DNA of 64,000 nucleotides from Hymenobacter polaris (lineage in GTDB: Bacteria; Bacteroidota; Bacteroidia; Cytophagales; Hymenobacteraceae): NCBI RefSeq assembly GCF_012927305.1, contig NZ_JABBGH010000002.1, forward strand, positions 1-64,000, in the 5' to 3' direction. Positions 25,318-34,215 of the stretch are shown here, piece after piece. Every line of letters starts with the position of its first letter. The stretch's first letter is position 1. Both the position numbers and the translations under genes were made by a program. The notes beneath the pieces were generated by a model. It did no database searches. It saw only the letters and a program-made list of their open reading frames with translations, and was not told the origin of the DNA.

Positions 25318-27213
25318 CTAGGGGGCAGCCGGCGCTTTGTACACCTCGCTGTCGGCTGTGTGCAGGGCGCGCTTGCCCAGCCAGTGGTAGGCGCGCACTA
25401 CTGGCACCACCAGGCCGCTGCCGGGCAGCACCAGTTGCGGCGCTAGTTGCTCGGCCCAAGTAGTTATTTCCTCATCGGTATTAAGCGTGGGGCTGCGCTG
25501 CGCCCGCACCAGCAGCAAAAAGAAAGGCCGCTCGGTGGCGAAATGCTTCACTTTTTTGCGCAACAGCCAAGCCTGCGCTACGTGGTGAGTAGGGTCGCGC
25601 AGCAGGGTGAGCAACGGGGCTAGTTCCTCGGAGGCTAGGCCGTGGGCTAGCAGCGTGTCTCTTTCCGCTACAGTTTGGCGCTCGGCCTGCGCTTCTTCCT
25701 CTACGTCGGCGTGCTGGTACTGAAGGGTTGTGAGCTGGCGGGCGGTCTGGCGGTCGCCTCGGCGCTCGTAGTAGGCGCGCTGTAAGCTCAGGGCTACCCC
25801 AGCCAGGTCGGGCCGCTGGGTTTGCACCTCGTTAAGCAGCGCCAGCCCTTCGGTTTCGTCTTGGTTAACTAGGATGCGCGCCACCGAAAACTTTGCGGTA
25901 GCGCCATACTTCTCCGATTCTACCAGCGCTCGAAACAGCGGCAGGGCTTCGGCGGCGCCCACGTGGTCCTCGGTCAGGTCGGCGTGGGTCCAGGCGTCAT
26001 CGGGGCCTAGGGTTTCGCCGGCGGCCAGGCGCTCCTGCAGGGCTGTTAGCTGCTGGCGCTGCTCGCGCAGCACGGCGTGGCGCTCGCCCCAGGGAGCGGT
26101 GCGGGCACTGGCCCACTCGGCGTCTAGCTCCTGCGCCAGGATGGGCAGGCTGGCGCCCAGCCACGCCTCGGCGGCCGTGACGGGGGGTAGGGCGGGCACT
26201 AGGGGCGCCTGGCTCAGTGCCGCCAGGCGCTCGCCTAGGGTGGGGTGGGTGTCGTGGGGGTCGGGCTCGGCTTCTACGGCGCGGTGCAGTAAGGTAGCTT
26301 CCTCGGTGTCGGGCAGGCGGGCGGTGCGGGCCACGGCCAGCAGGCGGCTGATGGTGTCGGCGGGCGGCGCGGGCTCGTGGGCCATGGTCTTGGTCAGCTC
26401 GTCCCAGTGCAGGCGGTTGAGGGCCGGCTCGCGCAAGTGAATGGCGCACAGCGCCTCGGCCAGGTCGGCGGGGCTGGTGAGCTGGGCCGCGGCGGCATCG
26501 GCCTCAAACTCGGCCGTGCGCCGCAGCGGGTGCGACCACGCGTTGAACCGCGGCACGTACCAGTCGGTGAAGCGGTGCACTAGGCTGCCCCCGCCGCCGC
26601 GCGCTAACTGCCCCGCCAGCTGCGCCCACGAGGCATTGACGCGGTACACCAGCGCTCCGAAGCGGCCGTGGCCCCCGCGCAGGTGGCCCAGCTCGTGCGC
26701 CACCACGGCGGCGGCCTGCGCCGGGCTCAGGGTTTGCAGCAGGGGCAGGCCCACCAGCACGTAGTTGCGCGGCCAGCCCAGCAGCCCCAGGCGCGGCAGC
26801 TGCATGGCGGCGGCGTTGTAGTCGTCGGTCAGCAGAATCTGGTGCACGGTGGGCGCGCGCAGGGCGCGGGTCTGGGTGCGCACCAGCTCGTAGAGCGGGC
26901 CGGCCTCGGCGCGGGTCAGGCGCCGGCCGCTGGGCGCGTCAAATTTCACCCACATGGCGCGCAGCACCTTCCACACGAAGTACCCTAGGGGAATGAGCAG
27001 CTTCAGGATGATGCCGCCCACGCCCACGGCCAGCATCAGCCAGAGCAGGCCGCCCATCAGGCCCAGCGAGCCCAGTAGCAGCAGCGCAATAAAGCCGTAG
27101 CCCAGCAGCACCCAGCCGCGCACGCGGTGGCGGTAGGCGGTGGGGTTGGCCTGGGCCAGGGGCAGCAGGCGCTCGAGCTGGGTCGCAAAGGCCTCGTGGG
27201 TCATGCCGGGCAT
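25318..27213 (-). CDS. M48-family zinc metallopeptidase with helical C-terminal half
   Basis: The protein has 631 residues from the ATG at 27213; an ATG at 27204 is equally plausible. A hydrophobic hairpin near residues 35-85 (GYGFIALLLLGSLGLMGGLL and the segment after it) anchors it in the membrane. The zinc site is VAHELGHLRGGHG near residue 170. A third ligand is probably the Glu in RRTAEFEADAAAAQL about 55 residues on. The second half is helical and repeat-like and may be a TPR-like region. The family is membrane-bound proteases of the HtpX/Ste24 kind involved in quality control. It is about 100 bases upstream of sdaAA on the same strand. Confidence 0.88.
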   Translation of the reverse strand: MPGMTHEAFATQLERLLPLAQANPTAYRHRVRGWVLLGYGFIALLLLGSLGLMGGLLWLMLAVGVGGIILKLLIPLGYFVWKVLRAMWVKFDAPSGRRLTRAEAGPLYELVRTQTRALRAPTVHQILLTDDYNAAAMQLPRLGLLGWPRNYVLVGLPLLQTLSPAQAAAVVAHELGHLRGGHGRFGALVYRVNASWAQLAGQLARGGGGSLVHRFTDWYVPRFNAWSHPLRRTAEFEADAAAAQLTSPADLAEALCAIHLREPALNRLHWDELTKTMAHEPAPPADTISRLLAVARTARLPDTEEATLLHRAVEAEPDPHDTHPTLGERLAALSQAPLVPALPPVTAAEAWLGASLPILAQELDAEWASARTAPWGERHAVLREQRQQLTALQERLAAGETLGPDDAWTHADLTEDHVGAAEALPLFRALVESEKYGATAKFSVARILVNQDETEGLALLNEVQTQRPDLAGVALSLQRAYYERRGDRQTARQLTTLQYQHADVEEEAQAERQTVAERDTLLAHGLASEELAPLLTLLRDPTHHVAQAWLLRKKVKHFATERPFFLLLVRAQRSPTLNTDEEITTWAEQLAPQLVLPGSGLVVPVVRAYHWLGKRALHTADSEVYKAPAAP

Positions 27214-27332
27214 AGAAAAAGCGCGAACCGGCGGTTGTCGCCAATTCGCGCCCAAGCTACAGTGCCTAAGGCGGCTACGCCAACCCTAGGCCCCTACTTG
27301 TTGCCAACGTCTAAAAAGACATTGGCTAATTG

Positions 27333-27797
27333 CTATTGCGCCGCCGGCTCCTTGGTCGTCACCAGCTTAATGGCGGCCGAGTTGATGCACAGGCGCAGGC
27401 CGCTGGGAGCCGGGCCATCGGGGAAAACGTGGCCCTGGTGGGCGTCGCACACGTTGCACAGCACCTCTACGCGCACCATGCCGTAGCTGCTGTCTTTCTT
27501 GTACTTAATTACGTTGTCCTCGACGGGCTGCGTGAAGCTGGGCCAGCCGGTGCCGCTCTCGAACTTGGTGCGCGAGTCGTAGAGCGGGGTGCCGCAGCAC
27601 ACGCAGGCGTAGAGGCCAGCCTCGTGGGCCTCGCAGTACTCGCCGGTGAAGGCGCGCTCGGTGCCGTGCTCGCGCGTGACGTGGTACTGCTGCGGGGTTA
27701 GTTCGGCTTTCCACTCGGCGTTGGTTTTCTCCACGCGGCGGGGGGGCTCGGGGCTGCCGTGGTTGGCCAGGCGGATGACGTCGTTCCAGGTTTGCAT
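27333..27797 (-). CDS. msrB: Peptide-methionine (R)-S-oxide reductase
   Basis: The protein has 154 residues. It reduces methionine-R-sulfoxide in proteins. The structural zinc is held by CxxC pairs CVCC (65-68) and CNVC (114-117). The catalytic Cys137 lies in LRLCINS; in the usual RYCxNS motif Tyr precedes this Cys, here Leu does. Other hallmarks are SGTGWPSF (81-88) and DAHQGHVFPDGP. No signal peptide is seen, so the protein is cytoplasmic. The gene stands alone, and the upstream sequence holds a weak AT-rich palindrome around 27818-27832 that might be a regulatory site. Confidence 0.95.
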   Translation of the reverse strand: MQTWNDVIRLANHGSPEPPRRVEKTNAEWKAELTPQQYHVTREHGTERAFTGEYCEAHEAGLYACVCCGTPLYDSRTKFESGTGWPSFTQPVEDNVIKYKKDSSYGMVRVEVLCNVCDAHQGHVFPDGPAPSGLRLCINSAAIKLVTTKEPAAQ

Positions 27798-28178
27798 GGT
27801 TTCGGGTTTGGATTAGAAGAATATTCCTTCTCCAAACGCAAGCCGACGCCGGAAAGTTGAACGAGACCTTTGGACTAACGCAGGGGCCTAGGGTGGGCCA
27901 CCTGGGTAATAGTTGCCGCGTTGCAGCCGCGGCGGTGCCGGCCCTCCCCGCTTAGCGAGCCGCTGCGCCGCCCCAGCTGCACCCTGTTTTAAACTTTGCG
28001 CTGGCAGTCGCGGCCGCGCCCTAGGGCACCTGCGTGCCTGGAGCAGCCCGGCTGGCGCATCGGCGGCCAGCTGTTTTTCGGCGCAGCCAGCGCCAACCCA
28101 AAAAGCCGCGTATAGAGTAGACTGCATCGGGTGCGCCGGGGCTATTGCTCTCCGCCAGGCTGCATATTAGCACGCATT
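27798..28178. other. Divergent intergenic region, GC-rich, no gene supported
   Basis: About 380 bases between msrB (minus) and the NAD(P)HX repair gene (plus). Short frames on both strands are compositionally biased and lack family features. It contains two CCTAGG words (around 27888 and 28020). No clear promoter or RNA structure was recognised. Confidence 0.4.
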
Positions 28179-29690
28179 ATGAAAATCCTCACCGCCACCC
28201 AAACCCACCAGCTCGACGAGGCTACCATTCAGCAGCAGCACATTACCTCGCTGGCCCTCATGGAGCGCGCCGCCCAGGCCCTGCTGCGCTGGTTTGAAGC
28301 CCGCTTCCACGCCGATAAGCCGGCTGACACGCTGGTGCTGTGCGGCCCCGGCAACAACGGCGGCGATGGCCTGGCCCTGGCCCGCCTGCTGCACGAGGCC
28401 GGCTACCCCGTGCGCGTGGTGCTGCTGCCGGCCGACAAGTACGCCCCCGACTACGAGCACAACCTGCACCTGCTGCCTAAGGTGCTGAGCGTGCGCAAGC
28501 TAGCAGCCAAGTCCCTGCCCATCCTCGACGCCGACACGCTGGTTATAGACGCCCTGTTTGGCACCGGCCTCAGCCGCCCGCTCAGCGGCCTGGCCGCCGA
28601 CCTCGTGTGCCACCTCAACGACAGTGGGGTGCGGGTGCTGGCCGTGGATGTGCCCAGCGGCCTGCTGGCCAACGCGCCCCAGCCCGACCCCAAGGCGCCG
28701 GTGGTGCAGGCTACCTACACCGTCAGCTTCGGGCTGCCCAAGCTGGCGTTTCTGCTGCCCCAAAATGCGCGCTACGTAGGCGAGTGGCACGTGGAGGACA
28801 TCCAGCTGAGCGCAAAATTTATAGCCGAGGCGGCCACGCCCTGGCACTTCACGGCCTTGGCGCCGAGCCCCGACGTGCAACTGCCCCAGCGCCGGCAGTT
28901 TGCCTACAAAAACGTGTATGGCCACGCGCTGCTGCTGGCTGGCAGCCGCGGCAAAGTGGGCGCGGCCGTGCTGGCCAGCGGCGCCTGCCTGCGCGGCGGG
29001 GTGGGCCTGCTCACGGTAGCCGTGCCCGGCTGCGGCTACGACATCATCCAAACCACCCGGCCCGAAGCCATGTGCCTGCCCGATGCCGAGGCCGACTTCA
29101 TCAGCGTGCTGCCCGAGCTGACCAGCTACCAGGCCGTGGGCATTGGCCCCGGCCTGGGCCAGCACGAGGCCAGCCGCGCCGTGCTCGAGCAACTGCTGCG
29201 CACCGCCCAGGTGCCGCTGGTACTGGATGCCGACGCCCTGAACCTGCTGGGCGAGCACCGCGAGCTGCTCGACCTGCTGCCACCCGACACCGTGCTGACG
29301 CCCCACGTGGGCGAGTTTGCCCGCCTCACTGAGAAGGTGGATGACGACTACCGCCGCCTGCAACTGCTGCGCGACTTCACGCAAAAGCATAAGTGCATCG
29401 TGGTGCTGAAGGGGGCCTACACCGCCGTGGGCGCGCCCAATGGCCAGGTGTACTTCAACAGCACCGGCAACCCCGGCATGGCCACCGGCGGCAGCGGCGA
29501 CGTGCTCACCGGCCTGGTGCTGGCCCTGCGCGCCGACCAGCGCCTCGACGCCCTGACGGCCACCCGCCTGGCGGTGCTGGCCCATGGCCACGCTGGCGAC
29601 CTGGCCGCCGCCCACACCGGCCAGGCCGGCCTCGTGGCTGGCGACCTGGTGCGCCACATCGGCCCGGCCCTGCAAGCGCTGATGCGGTAG
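28179..29690 (+). CDS. nnr: Bifunctional NAD(P)HX epimerase / ADP-dependent dehydratase
   Basis: The protein has 503 residues from the ATG at 28179 and repairs damaged, hydrated NAD(P)H. The N-terminal YjeF-N epimerase domain (~1-215) carries VLCGPGNNGGDGLALARLL (~55) and IDALFGTGLSRPLSG. The C-terminal ribokinase-like dehydratase (~225-500) carries GPGLGQHEASRAVLEQLL, TVLTPHVGEFARL and the nucleotide-binding GMATGGSGDVLTGLVLAL (~432). Fusion of both activities is the usual bacterial arrangement. It is followed by hairpin repeat family B, which probably ends the transcript. Confidence 0.96.
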   Translation: MKILTATQTHQLDEATIQQQHITSLALMERAAQALLRWFEARFHADKPADTLVLCGPGNNGGDGLALARLLHEAGYPVRVVLLPADKYAPDYEHNLHLLPKVLSVRKLAAKSLPILDADTLVIDALFGTGLSRPLSGLAADLVCHLNDSGVRVLAVDVPSGLLANAPQPDPKAPVVQATYTVSFGLPKLAFLLPQNARYVGEWHVEDIQLSAKFIAEAATPWHFTALAPSPDVQLPQRRQFAYKNVYGHALLLAGSRGKVGAAVLASGACLRGGVGLLTVAVPGCGYDIIQTTRPEAMCLPDAEADFISVLPELTSYQAVGIGPGLGQHEASRAVLEQLLRTAQVPLVLDADALNLLGEHRELLDLLPPDTVLTPHVGEFARLTEKVDDDYRRLQLLRDFTQKHKCIVVLKGAYTAVGAPNGQVYFNSTGNPGMATGGSGDVLTGLVLALRADQRLDALTATRLAVLAHGHAGDLAAAHTGQAGLVAGDLVRHIGPALQALMR

Positions 29691-29715
29691 ACTTGTTCTT
29701 AAACAAGAAAAATTG

Positions 29716-29852
29716 AAAAGAACGTCATGCTCATCTGGCGTCCGCGCAGTCGAAGCATCTCTACCGTGTAACTAACTCCTGACGTTAGAATTATACTGCC
29801 GCGGTAGAGATGCTTCGACTGCGCGGACGCCAGATGAGCATGACGTTCTTTT
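29716..29852. repeat. Dispersed hairpin repeat, family B copy 2 (longest)
   Basis: The arms extend to AAAAGAACGTCATG on the left and its complement on the right, and hold the GCTCATCTGGCGTC outer part. The stem variant is GCGCAGTCGAAG paired with CTTCGACTGCGC, a compensated change relative to the copy at 24197. The loop of about 45 bases is longer than in other copies. Confidence 0.88.
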
Positions 29853-29990
29853 TCGGGAAGTTTAATTTGGGAACGAGTCTGGTAGCTGGCCGCAGCGGCC
29901 CTAGGGCATTTTTTTTAAGTAGCGGCGGTGATACTGGGCGGGTAATGCGGATTATTGCTTAACCAGCTTACTCACCTAGTGCTTGCCGCC

Positions 29991-30560
29991 ATGCCCACCG
30001 CCGCCGTTTTGCCGCCTGCCGTAGCCGCCCCGCCCGACTGGCGGGAGGCCCTGCTCACGCAGCGCACCGCCACGCTCAGCCAGCTGTATCGCCGCACGTT
30101 TCCGGTGGTGCGGCAGTACGTGCAGCAGCAGGGCGGTACCGACCAGGATGCCCAGGACGTGTTTCAGGATGCACTGGTGGTCTTCTACGAAAAGATGGTG
30201 GCTGGCACCCTTACGCTTACTGCCGAGCCAGGCACCTACCTGGCCGGGGTGAGCCGCCACCTCTGGCAGCGCGAGCGGGCCCGCCGCACCCGCCACCCCC
30301 ACCTCGACCTAGCCGAAGCCCCCCTGGAAACCCTGGCCGAAACCGACGAGCCGCCCCTGCCCGCCGTGCGCGGCTACCTGGCGCAGCTTAGCGAGAAGTG
30401 CCGCGGCATTCTGCTGAGCTTCTACTACTTCGGGCAGCCCCTCACCCAGGTGGCGGCCACCTACGGCTTCAACAGCGTGCGCTCGGCCACGGTGCAAAAG
30501 TTTAAGTGCCTCGAGCACCTGCGCAACGCGGTGCGGGCCGCCACCTCCACCACCGCCTAG
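29991..30560 (+). CDS. ECF-type RNA polymerase sigma factor
   Basis: The protein has 189 residues from the ATG at 29991; a TTG 12 codons upstream is unlikely. Region 2 is seen as YRRTFPVVRQYVQQQGGTD followed by DVFQDALVVFYEKM, and is joined to region 4 by a variable linker. Region 4 includes LSEKCRGILLSFYYFGQPL and a helix-turn-helix (QVAATYGFNSVRSATVQK) that would read the -35 box. The regulon cannot be inferred. The 94-residue gene downstream starts 4 bases after the stop and may be a partner, but it has no anti-sigma features such as a transmembrane helix or zinc motif. Confidence 0.88.
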   Translation: MPTAAVLPPAVAAPPDWREALLTQRTATLSQLYRRTFPVVRQYVQQQGGTDQDAQDVFQDALVVFYEKMVAGTLTLTAEPGTYLAGVSRHLWQRERARRTRHPHLDLAEAPLETLAETDEPPLPAVRGYLAQLSEKCRGILLSFYYFGQPLTQVAATYGFNSVRSATVQKFKCLEHLRNAVRAATSTTA

Positions 30561-30564
30561 CCCC

Positions 30565-30849
30565 ATGCGCCCCGAACTAGAACGCCTGCGCCACCTCGAA
30601 GCGCAGCTGCTGGCCCCCGGCGCCGGGGCGGCCGGGCTGCCTCTAGGCCCCGGCCCGCTGCCCGCCGACGTAGCCGCCCAGCGCCAGGCCTACCAGGTGC
30701 TGCGCCAGGCCGGCCGCCAGCAGCTGCGCCGCGAGCTAGCCGCCATCCACCGGCAGCTCTACGGGCCGAGCGCGGGGCGCTGGGCCTGGGTGGCGGGCCT
30801 GCGCCAGGTGTTTGTGCGCTGGGGGCGGCCCCGGCCCGGCCGGTCCTAG
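30565..30849 (+). CDS. Small hypothetical protein downstream of ECF sigma
   Basis: The protein has 94 residues, with an ATG 4 bases after the sigma-factor stop, so it is probably translated from the same message. It is helical and rich in Arg, Leu, Ala, Gln and Gly, with segments such as [12 protein letters not shown] and [15 protein letters not shown]. No membrane span or cysteine motif is present. I do not recognise the family. The tight spacing points to a functional link with the sigma factor, which is inference. Confidence 0.55.
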   Translation: MRPELERLRHLEAQLLAPGAGAAGLPLGPGPLPADVAAQRQAYQVLRQAGRQQLRRELAAIHRQLYGPSAGRWAWVAGLRQVFVRWGRPRPGRS

Positions 30850-30953
30850 CGCCGCCTTTTTACCACTGGGTACCCCTAAGCCCCCGGCTGCCCCTGTCGG
30901 GGTGGCTGGCCCGCGGCTGCTTTTTTTCACCCATTTATCTCATTAGTCAGCAA

Positions 30954-31670
30954 ATGCTTACGCAAGCAGAATTTCGCAAATTTGCCGTCAAAGGCCTTGC
31001 CCTCAACGGCCTGGCCGTGGACCGCCACTGCCAGCAGGTGGCCGCCCAGGCCCGGCCCTGGCTCACGGCCATGACCCGCTCGGTGATTGAGGAGCGCCCC
31101 GCGCGCTTCGCCGAAATCGACGTGTTTTCGCGCCTCATCATGGACCGCATCGTGTTTCTGGGCACGGCCGTGGACGACCAGGTGGCCAACGTGCTCACGG
31201 CCCAGCTGCTGTTTCTGGAGTCGGTAGATGCCCAGAAAGACATCCTGCTGTACGTTAACTCGCCGGGCGGCTCGGTGTACGCGGGCCTGGGCATTTACGA
31301 CACCATGCAGTACGTGGGCCCCGACGTGGCTACCATCTGCACGGGCCTGGCGGCCTCGATGGGCGCCGTGCTGCTGGCGGGGGGCGCGGCCGGTAAGCGC
31401 TCGGCCCTGCCCCACGCCCGCGTGATGATGCACCAGCCCAGCGGCGGGGTGCAAGGCCCCTCGGCCGACATCGAGATTACGGCCCGCGAAATCCTGAAGA
31501 TGCGCCACGAGCTATACGAGATTCTGGCCCACCACACCGGTCAAACTTACCAGCAAATCCACGACCATGCCGACCGCGACTACTGGCTGCGGGCCGACCA
31601 GGCCAAAGCCTACGGCCTGATTGACGAGGTGCTGGCCCGGCCCGGCGCCGCGGGCCCAGCGCTCACCTAG
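30954..31670 (+). CDS. clpP: ATP-dependent Clp protease proteolytic subunit
   Basis: The protein has 238 residues. The catalytic triad is Ser135 in GLAASMGA, His160 in VMMHQPSGG and Asp209 in ADRDYWL; the spacing (25 and 74 residues after Ser) equals that of E. coli ClpP. The oxyanion-region motif [18 protein letters not shown] is at 102-119. An N-terminal extension of about 50 residues precedes the conserved [17 protein letters not shown], which is usual for Bacteroidota. No clpX or tig neighbour is present, so this may be a second, stand-alone clpP copy. Partners cannot be named from the window. Confidence 0.95.
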   Translation: MLTQAEFRKFAVKGLALNGLAVDRHCQQVAAQARPWLTAMTRSVIEERPARFAEIDVFSRLIMDRIVFLGTAVDDQVANVLTAQLLFLESVDAQKDILLYVNSPGGSVYAGLGIYDTMQYVGPDVATICTGLAASMGAVLLAGGAAGKRSALPHARVMMHQPSGGVQGPSADIEITAREILKMRHELYEILAHHTGQTYQQIHDHADRDYWLRADQAKAYGLIDEVLARPGAAGPALT

Positions 31671-31791
31671 GCTGCCGGCCTAGTTAATTTTTTTGAGCCG
31701 CCCACGCAACGGCTGAGGGAGCAAGCCGGTCAAGGCCTTACCCGACCCCTAGGGGCTAGGAGACACCTGCTTACTTCTCAGCCGTTGCCCT

Positions 31792-33126
31792 ATGAAAAAA
31801 CTGCTTACCACCCTGCCCGCTAGCTTGCTACTGGCTAGTCTGCTACTGCTCCTGGCTTGCAACCGCCAGGAGCCTGCCCCCACCGACTACTACCTGGCCT
31901 ACGCCGACTACCGGCCGCTGTTTATGACCCGCGCCACGCTGGAAAGCTCAGTGGCCGCGCTGCCCGCCCAGGCCCTGCACCACCCCGGCAAAATCTACCT
32001 CAGCGGCGACTACCTCTTCATCAACGAGCGCTACGAGGGCATTCACATCATCGACAACCGCGACCCCAGCCACCCGCGGCCGGTGAGCTTTTTGCGCATT
32101 CCCGGCAACGTGGATTTGGCCACCCAGGGCACCGTGCTCTACGCCGATAGTGGCCCCGACCTGGTGGCCATCGACATCAGCGACCCCGCCCACGCCCGCC
32201 TGTTCAGCCGCACCCGCAACGCCTTCCGCGAGCTGCCCATGCCCGCGTCCGGCGTGCTCGAAGAAGCCTGCCAGCCCATCAACCGCCCCACCGACGTGCT
32301 GGTGGTAGGCTGGCGCAAGCTGGCCCCCGGCGAGGCCGTGCCGGTGAAAATGTATAGCAGCCGCACCAGCGGGCCGGTGTTTTTTGCTACCACCGCCTCG
32401 GCCAGCAACTCCCAGCCCGCCTCGCTGGGCGAAAGCGGTAAGGCGGGCTCAACGGCGCGTTTTGGTATTTTGGGCCAGATGCTCTACACGGTGGATGAGC
32501 AGAGTATGCACCTTTTTAGCTTGCAAAACCCCATTGCGCCCGCCGCGGGCCCGGTGGTGCCGCTGGGCTTCGGCATCGAAACGATTTTCCCGCAGGACCA
32601 CTACCTCTTCCTGGGCTCGCAAACCGGCATGTTCGTTTACGACGCGGCCACGCCCACGGCCCCCAAGCTGGTGGGCGTCATCAGCCACGCCCGCAGCTGC
32701 GACCCGGTGGTGGTCGATGGCCGCTTTGCCTACGTGACGCTGCGCACCAATACGCTGGGCGGAGGCAACGCCAACAGCTCAAACTTTGTAGTGGGACTTT
32801 GTGGCTCTTCCCAAACTAACGAACTGGACGTCATCGACCTCACGACCATCAGCCGGCCCGTGTTGGCGCGCACCTACCCCCTGGTAGGTCCGCAGGGCCT
32901 AGGGGCCGAAAACGGCCGCCTCTACGTGTGCGACGATGGGCTGAAGGTTTTTGACACCACCAAGGCGCCAGAGCTAACGCCGGTGCAGCAGTTTGCTACT
33001 ACCCTCACCGACGTCATTCCCAACGGCGACTACCTGCTGGCCGTGGGGCCGGGGGGCCTTTACCAGTACTCGGTTGGCGGCGCGGCCCTGCGCCAGGTGA
33101 GCGTGCTGCCCATAGTGGCCGACTGA
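31792..33126 (+). CDS. LVIVD-repeat beta-propeller lipoprotein
   Basis: The protein has 444 residues. A lipoprotein signal ends LLLLLACNRQ with the lipid-attached Cys at 23. Tandem propeller-like repeats follow, each with a strand pair such as YLFINERYEGIHIIDNRDPS, VLYADSGPDLVAIDISDPA and HYLFLGSQTGMFVYDAATP. This is the LVIVD pattern, found in outer-surface proteins of Bacteroidota. The role is unknown and is probably structural or binding at the outer membrane. Its stop codon overlaps the start of the next gene by one base, so the two are translationally coupled and likely act together. Confidence 0.85.
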   Translation: MKKLLTTLPASLLLASLLLLLACNRQEPAPTDYYLAYADYRPLFMTRATLESSVAALPAQALHHPGKIYLSGDYLFINERYEGIHIIDNRDPSHPRPVSFLRIPGNVDLATQGTVLYADSGPDLVAIDISDPAHARLFSRTRNAFRELPMPASGVLEEACQPINRPTDVLVVGWRKLAPGEAVPVKMYSSRTSGPVFFATTASASNSQPASLGESGKAGSTARFGILGQMLYTVDEQSMHLFSLQNPIAPAAGPVVPLGFGIETIFPQDHYLFLGSQTGMFVYDAATPTAPKLVGVISHARSCDPVVVDGRFAYVTLRTNTLGGGNANSSNFVVGLCGSSQTNELDVIDLTTISRPVLARTYPLVGPQGLGAENGRLYVCDDGLKVFDTTKAPELTPVQQFATTLTDVIPNGDYLLAVGPGGLYQYSVGGAALRQVSVLPIVAD

Positions 33127-33812
33127 TGCTGCCGCGCCGCCTTTTACTAGCCTTAGGGGCCCAGGCGCTGCTAAGCCTGGGCCTGCGCCGCCCGGTCGCC
33201 GCCCAGGCGCCCGCCGGCTGGGCCCTCAAAGCCACCCCGCAGCACCTGGTGCTGAGCGGCTATTGGCTGGAGGCCGAGCGAGCCCGCCCCGGCCACCCGC
33301 GCCAGAGCTTTACCCTGGGGCCGCAGTTGTACGCCGGCCCCACCGGCCGCCCCGATGCCGCCCGCGACCCCTACTATCCCAACCGCAGCGGCCGCGTGCG
33401 CGGCGTGGGTTTGCTGCTGCAGCACCGCTTCTACCTAGGCCCCACGCCGGCCGCTGGCCGCGTGCCCACCGGCCTGTACCTGGGCTACGCGCCTCAAATC
33501 CAGTTCTTCAACCTGCGCTTCGACCGCCTGCAGTGGTACGAGGCGCCGGGACCCGGCGGCCTGCCCTACGTGCTCTACGGTCCGGTGGGCTACCACGAGA
33601 ACGTGCTGCGCTACGGCGTAGCTGCGCAGCTCGGCTACCAGTGGCCGCTGGGGCGCCGCGCCCTGCTCGACGTGTACGCCGGCCTAGGGGTGCGCCAAAG
33701 CCACTTCTGGTCGAGCTTCGGCGACAGTCAATTCCGCAGCGGCCCCTCCGACTACGCCAGCTGGGGGCTCTACGTGCCCGCCGGCATTAAGCTAGGCGTG
33801 CTGCTGGAATAA
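33126..33812 (+). CDS. Hypothetical exported protein, predicted outer-membrane beta-barrel
   Basis: The protein has 228 residues starting in a TGATG overlap with the LVIVD lipoprotein gene. A signal peptide (RRLLLALGAQALLSLGL, to an AQA site) is followed by alternating hydrophobic strands and ends in a strand such as WGLYVPAGIKLGVLLE. This matches small outer-membrane barrels of the DUF3575 kind, but I cannot name the family. Aromatic residues are enriched (YHENVLRYGVAAQLGYQWPL). It is likely a membrane partner of the LVIVD protein. A bidirectional terminator lies 20 bases downstream, and the putative island begins just after it. Confidence 0.65.
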   Translation: MLPRRLLLALGAQALLSLGLRRPVAAQAPAGWALKATPQHLVLSGYWLEAERARPGHPRQSFTLGPQLYAGPTGRPDAARDPYYPNRSGRVRGVGLLLQHRFYLGPTPAAGRVPTGLYLGYAPQIQFFNLRFDRLQWYEAPGPGGLPYVLYGPVGYHENVLRYGVAAQLGYQWPLGRRALLDVYAGLGVRQSHFWSSFGDSQFRSGPSDYASWGLYVPAGIKLGVLLE

Positions 33813-33832
33813 AGCGCTGTTCCGCCGACATG

Positions 33833-33868
33833 AAAAAAAGGCTCTCACGCTAGCGTGAGAGCCTTTTT
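33833..33868. terminator. Bidirectional terminator at the left island border
   Basis: AAAAAAAGGCTCTCACGC pairs with GCGTGAGAGCCTTTTT, a perfect stem with A and T runs on either side. Reading on the minus strand, it follows a copy of the tRNA-Glu 3' end, so it may be the original tRNA terminator. Confidence 0.88.
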
Positions 33869-33876
33869 AGTAGTCC
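33860..33876. other. Putative att site, distal copy (17-bp direct repeat)
   Basis: AGCCTTTTTAGTAGTCC is identical to 49979-49995, where it covers the tRNA-Glu 3' end and its trailer. Here it is followed immediately by the left end of the IS3 element and preceded by a terminator. This is the geometry of a displaced tRNA 3' end. Confidence 0.5.
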
Positions 33877-33948
33877 TGTACGCTTCCCTAAATAGCGGGC
33901 CAGTTGGGAGTAGAGAAAGTCGTATTTTCACTACCTGCCGACTGACCA

Positions 33949-34215
33949 ATGAAAAAGGGACGATTCAGCGAAGCCCAAATTGTGGTGATTCTCCACCAGC
34001 AGACCAGCGGCCAGACCGTGGTCCAAATTGTGCGCGAGCATGGGCTGAGCGAGGCCACGTTCTATGCCTGGAAAAGCAAGTACGCCGGGGCCAGCGTGGC
34101 CGAGCTGACCCAGCTCAAGCACCTGGAAGAAGAGAATCGCAAGCTCAAGCAGCTGTTCGCGGACCTAAGCCTCGAAAACCAGGCTATCAAGGAGGAGATA
34201 CTGCGAAAAAAGTAG
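33949..34215 (+). CDS. IS3-family transposase OrfA
   Basis: The protein has 88 residues. A helix-turn-helix (FSEAQIVVILHQQTSG to GLSEATFYAWKSKYAG) is followed by a leucine-zipper-like stretch (LTQLKHLEEENRKLKQLF) that ends LRKK. This is the full-length IS407-group OrfA. Its last codons contain the slippery run A6G at 34206-34212; a -1 shift there would continue into orfB to make the OrfAB transposase, as known for IS3 elements. OrfA itself looks intact, but the element cannot move by itself because orfB is damaged. Confidence 0.92.
   Translation: MKKGRFSEAQIVVILHQQTSGQTVVQIVREHGLSEATFYAWKSKYAGASVAELTQLKHLEEENRKLKQLFADLSLENQAIKEEILRKK

Noticed and set aside
24217..25459. Longer start for L-serine dehydratase (81 extra codons)
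   Set aside because: The extension is Arg/Pro/Ala-rich with no family match and runs toward the upstream M48 gene; the ATG at 25216 fits the family length.
28500..29675. 391-codon open frame on the minus strand
   Set aside because: It is the antisense shadow of the NAD(P)HX repair gene, low-complexity Gly/Ala/Gln/His.
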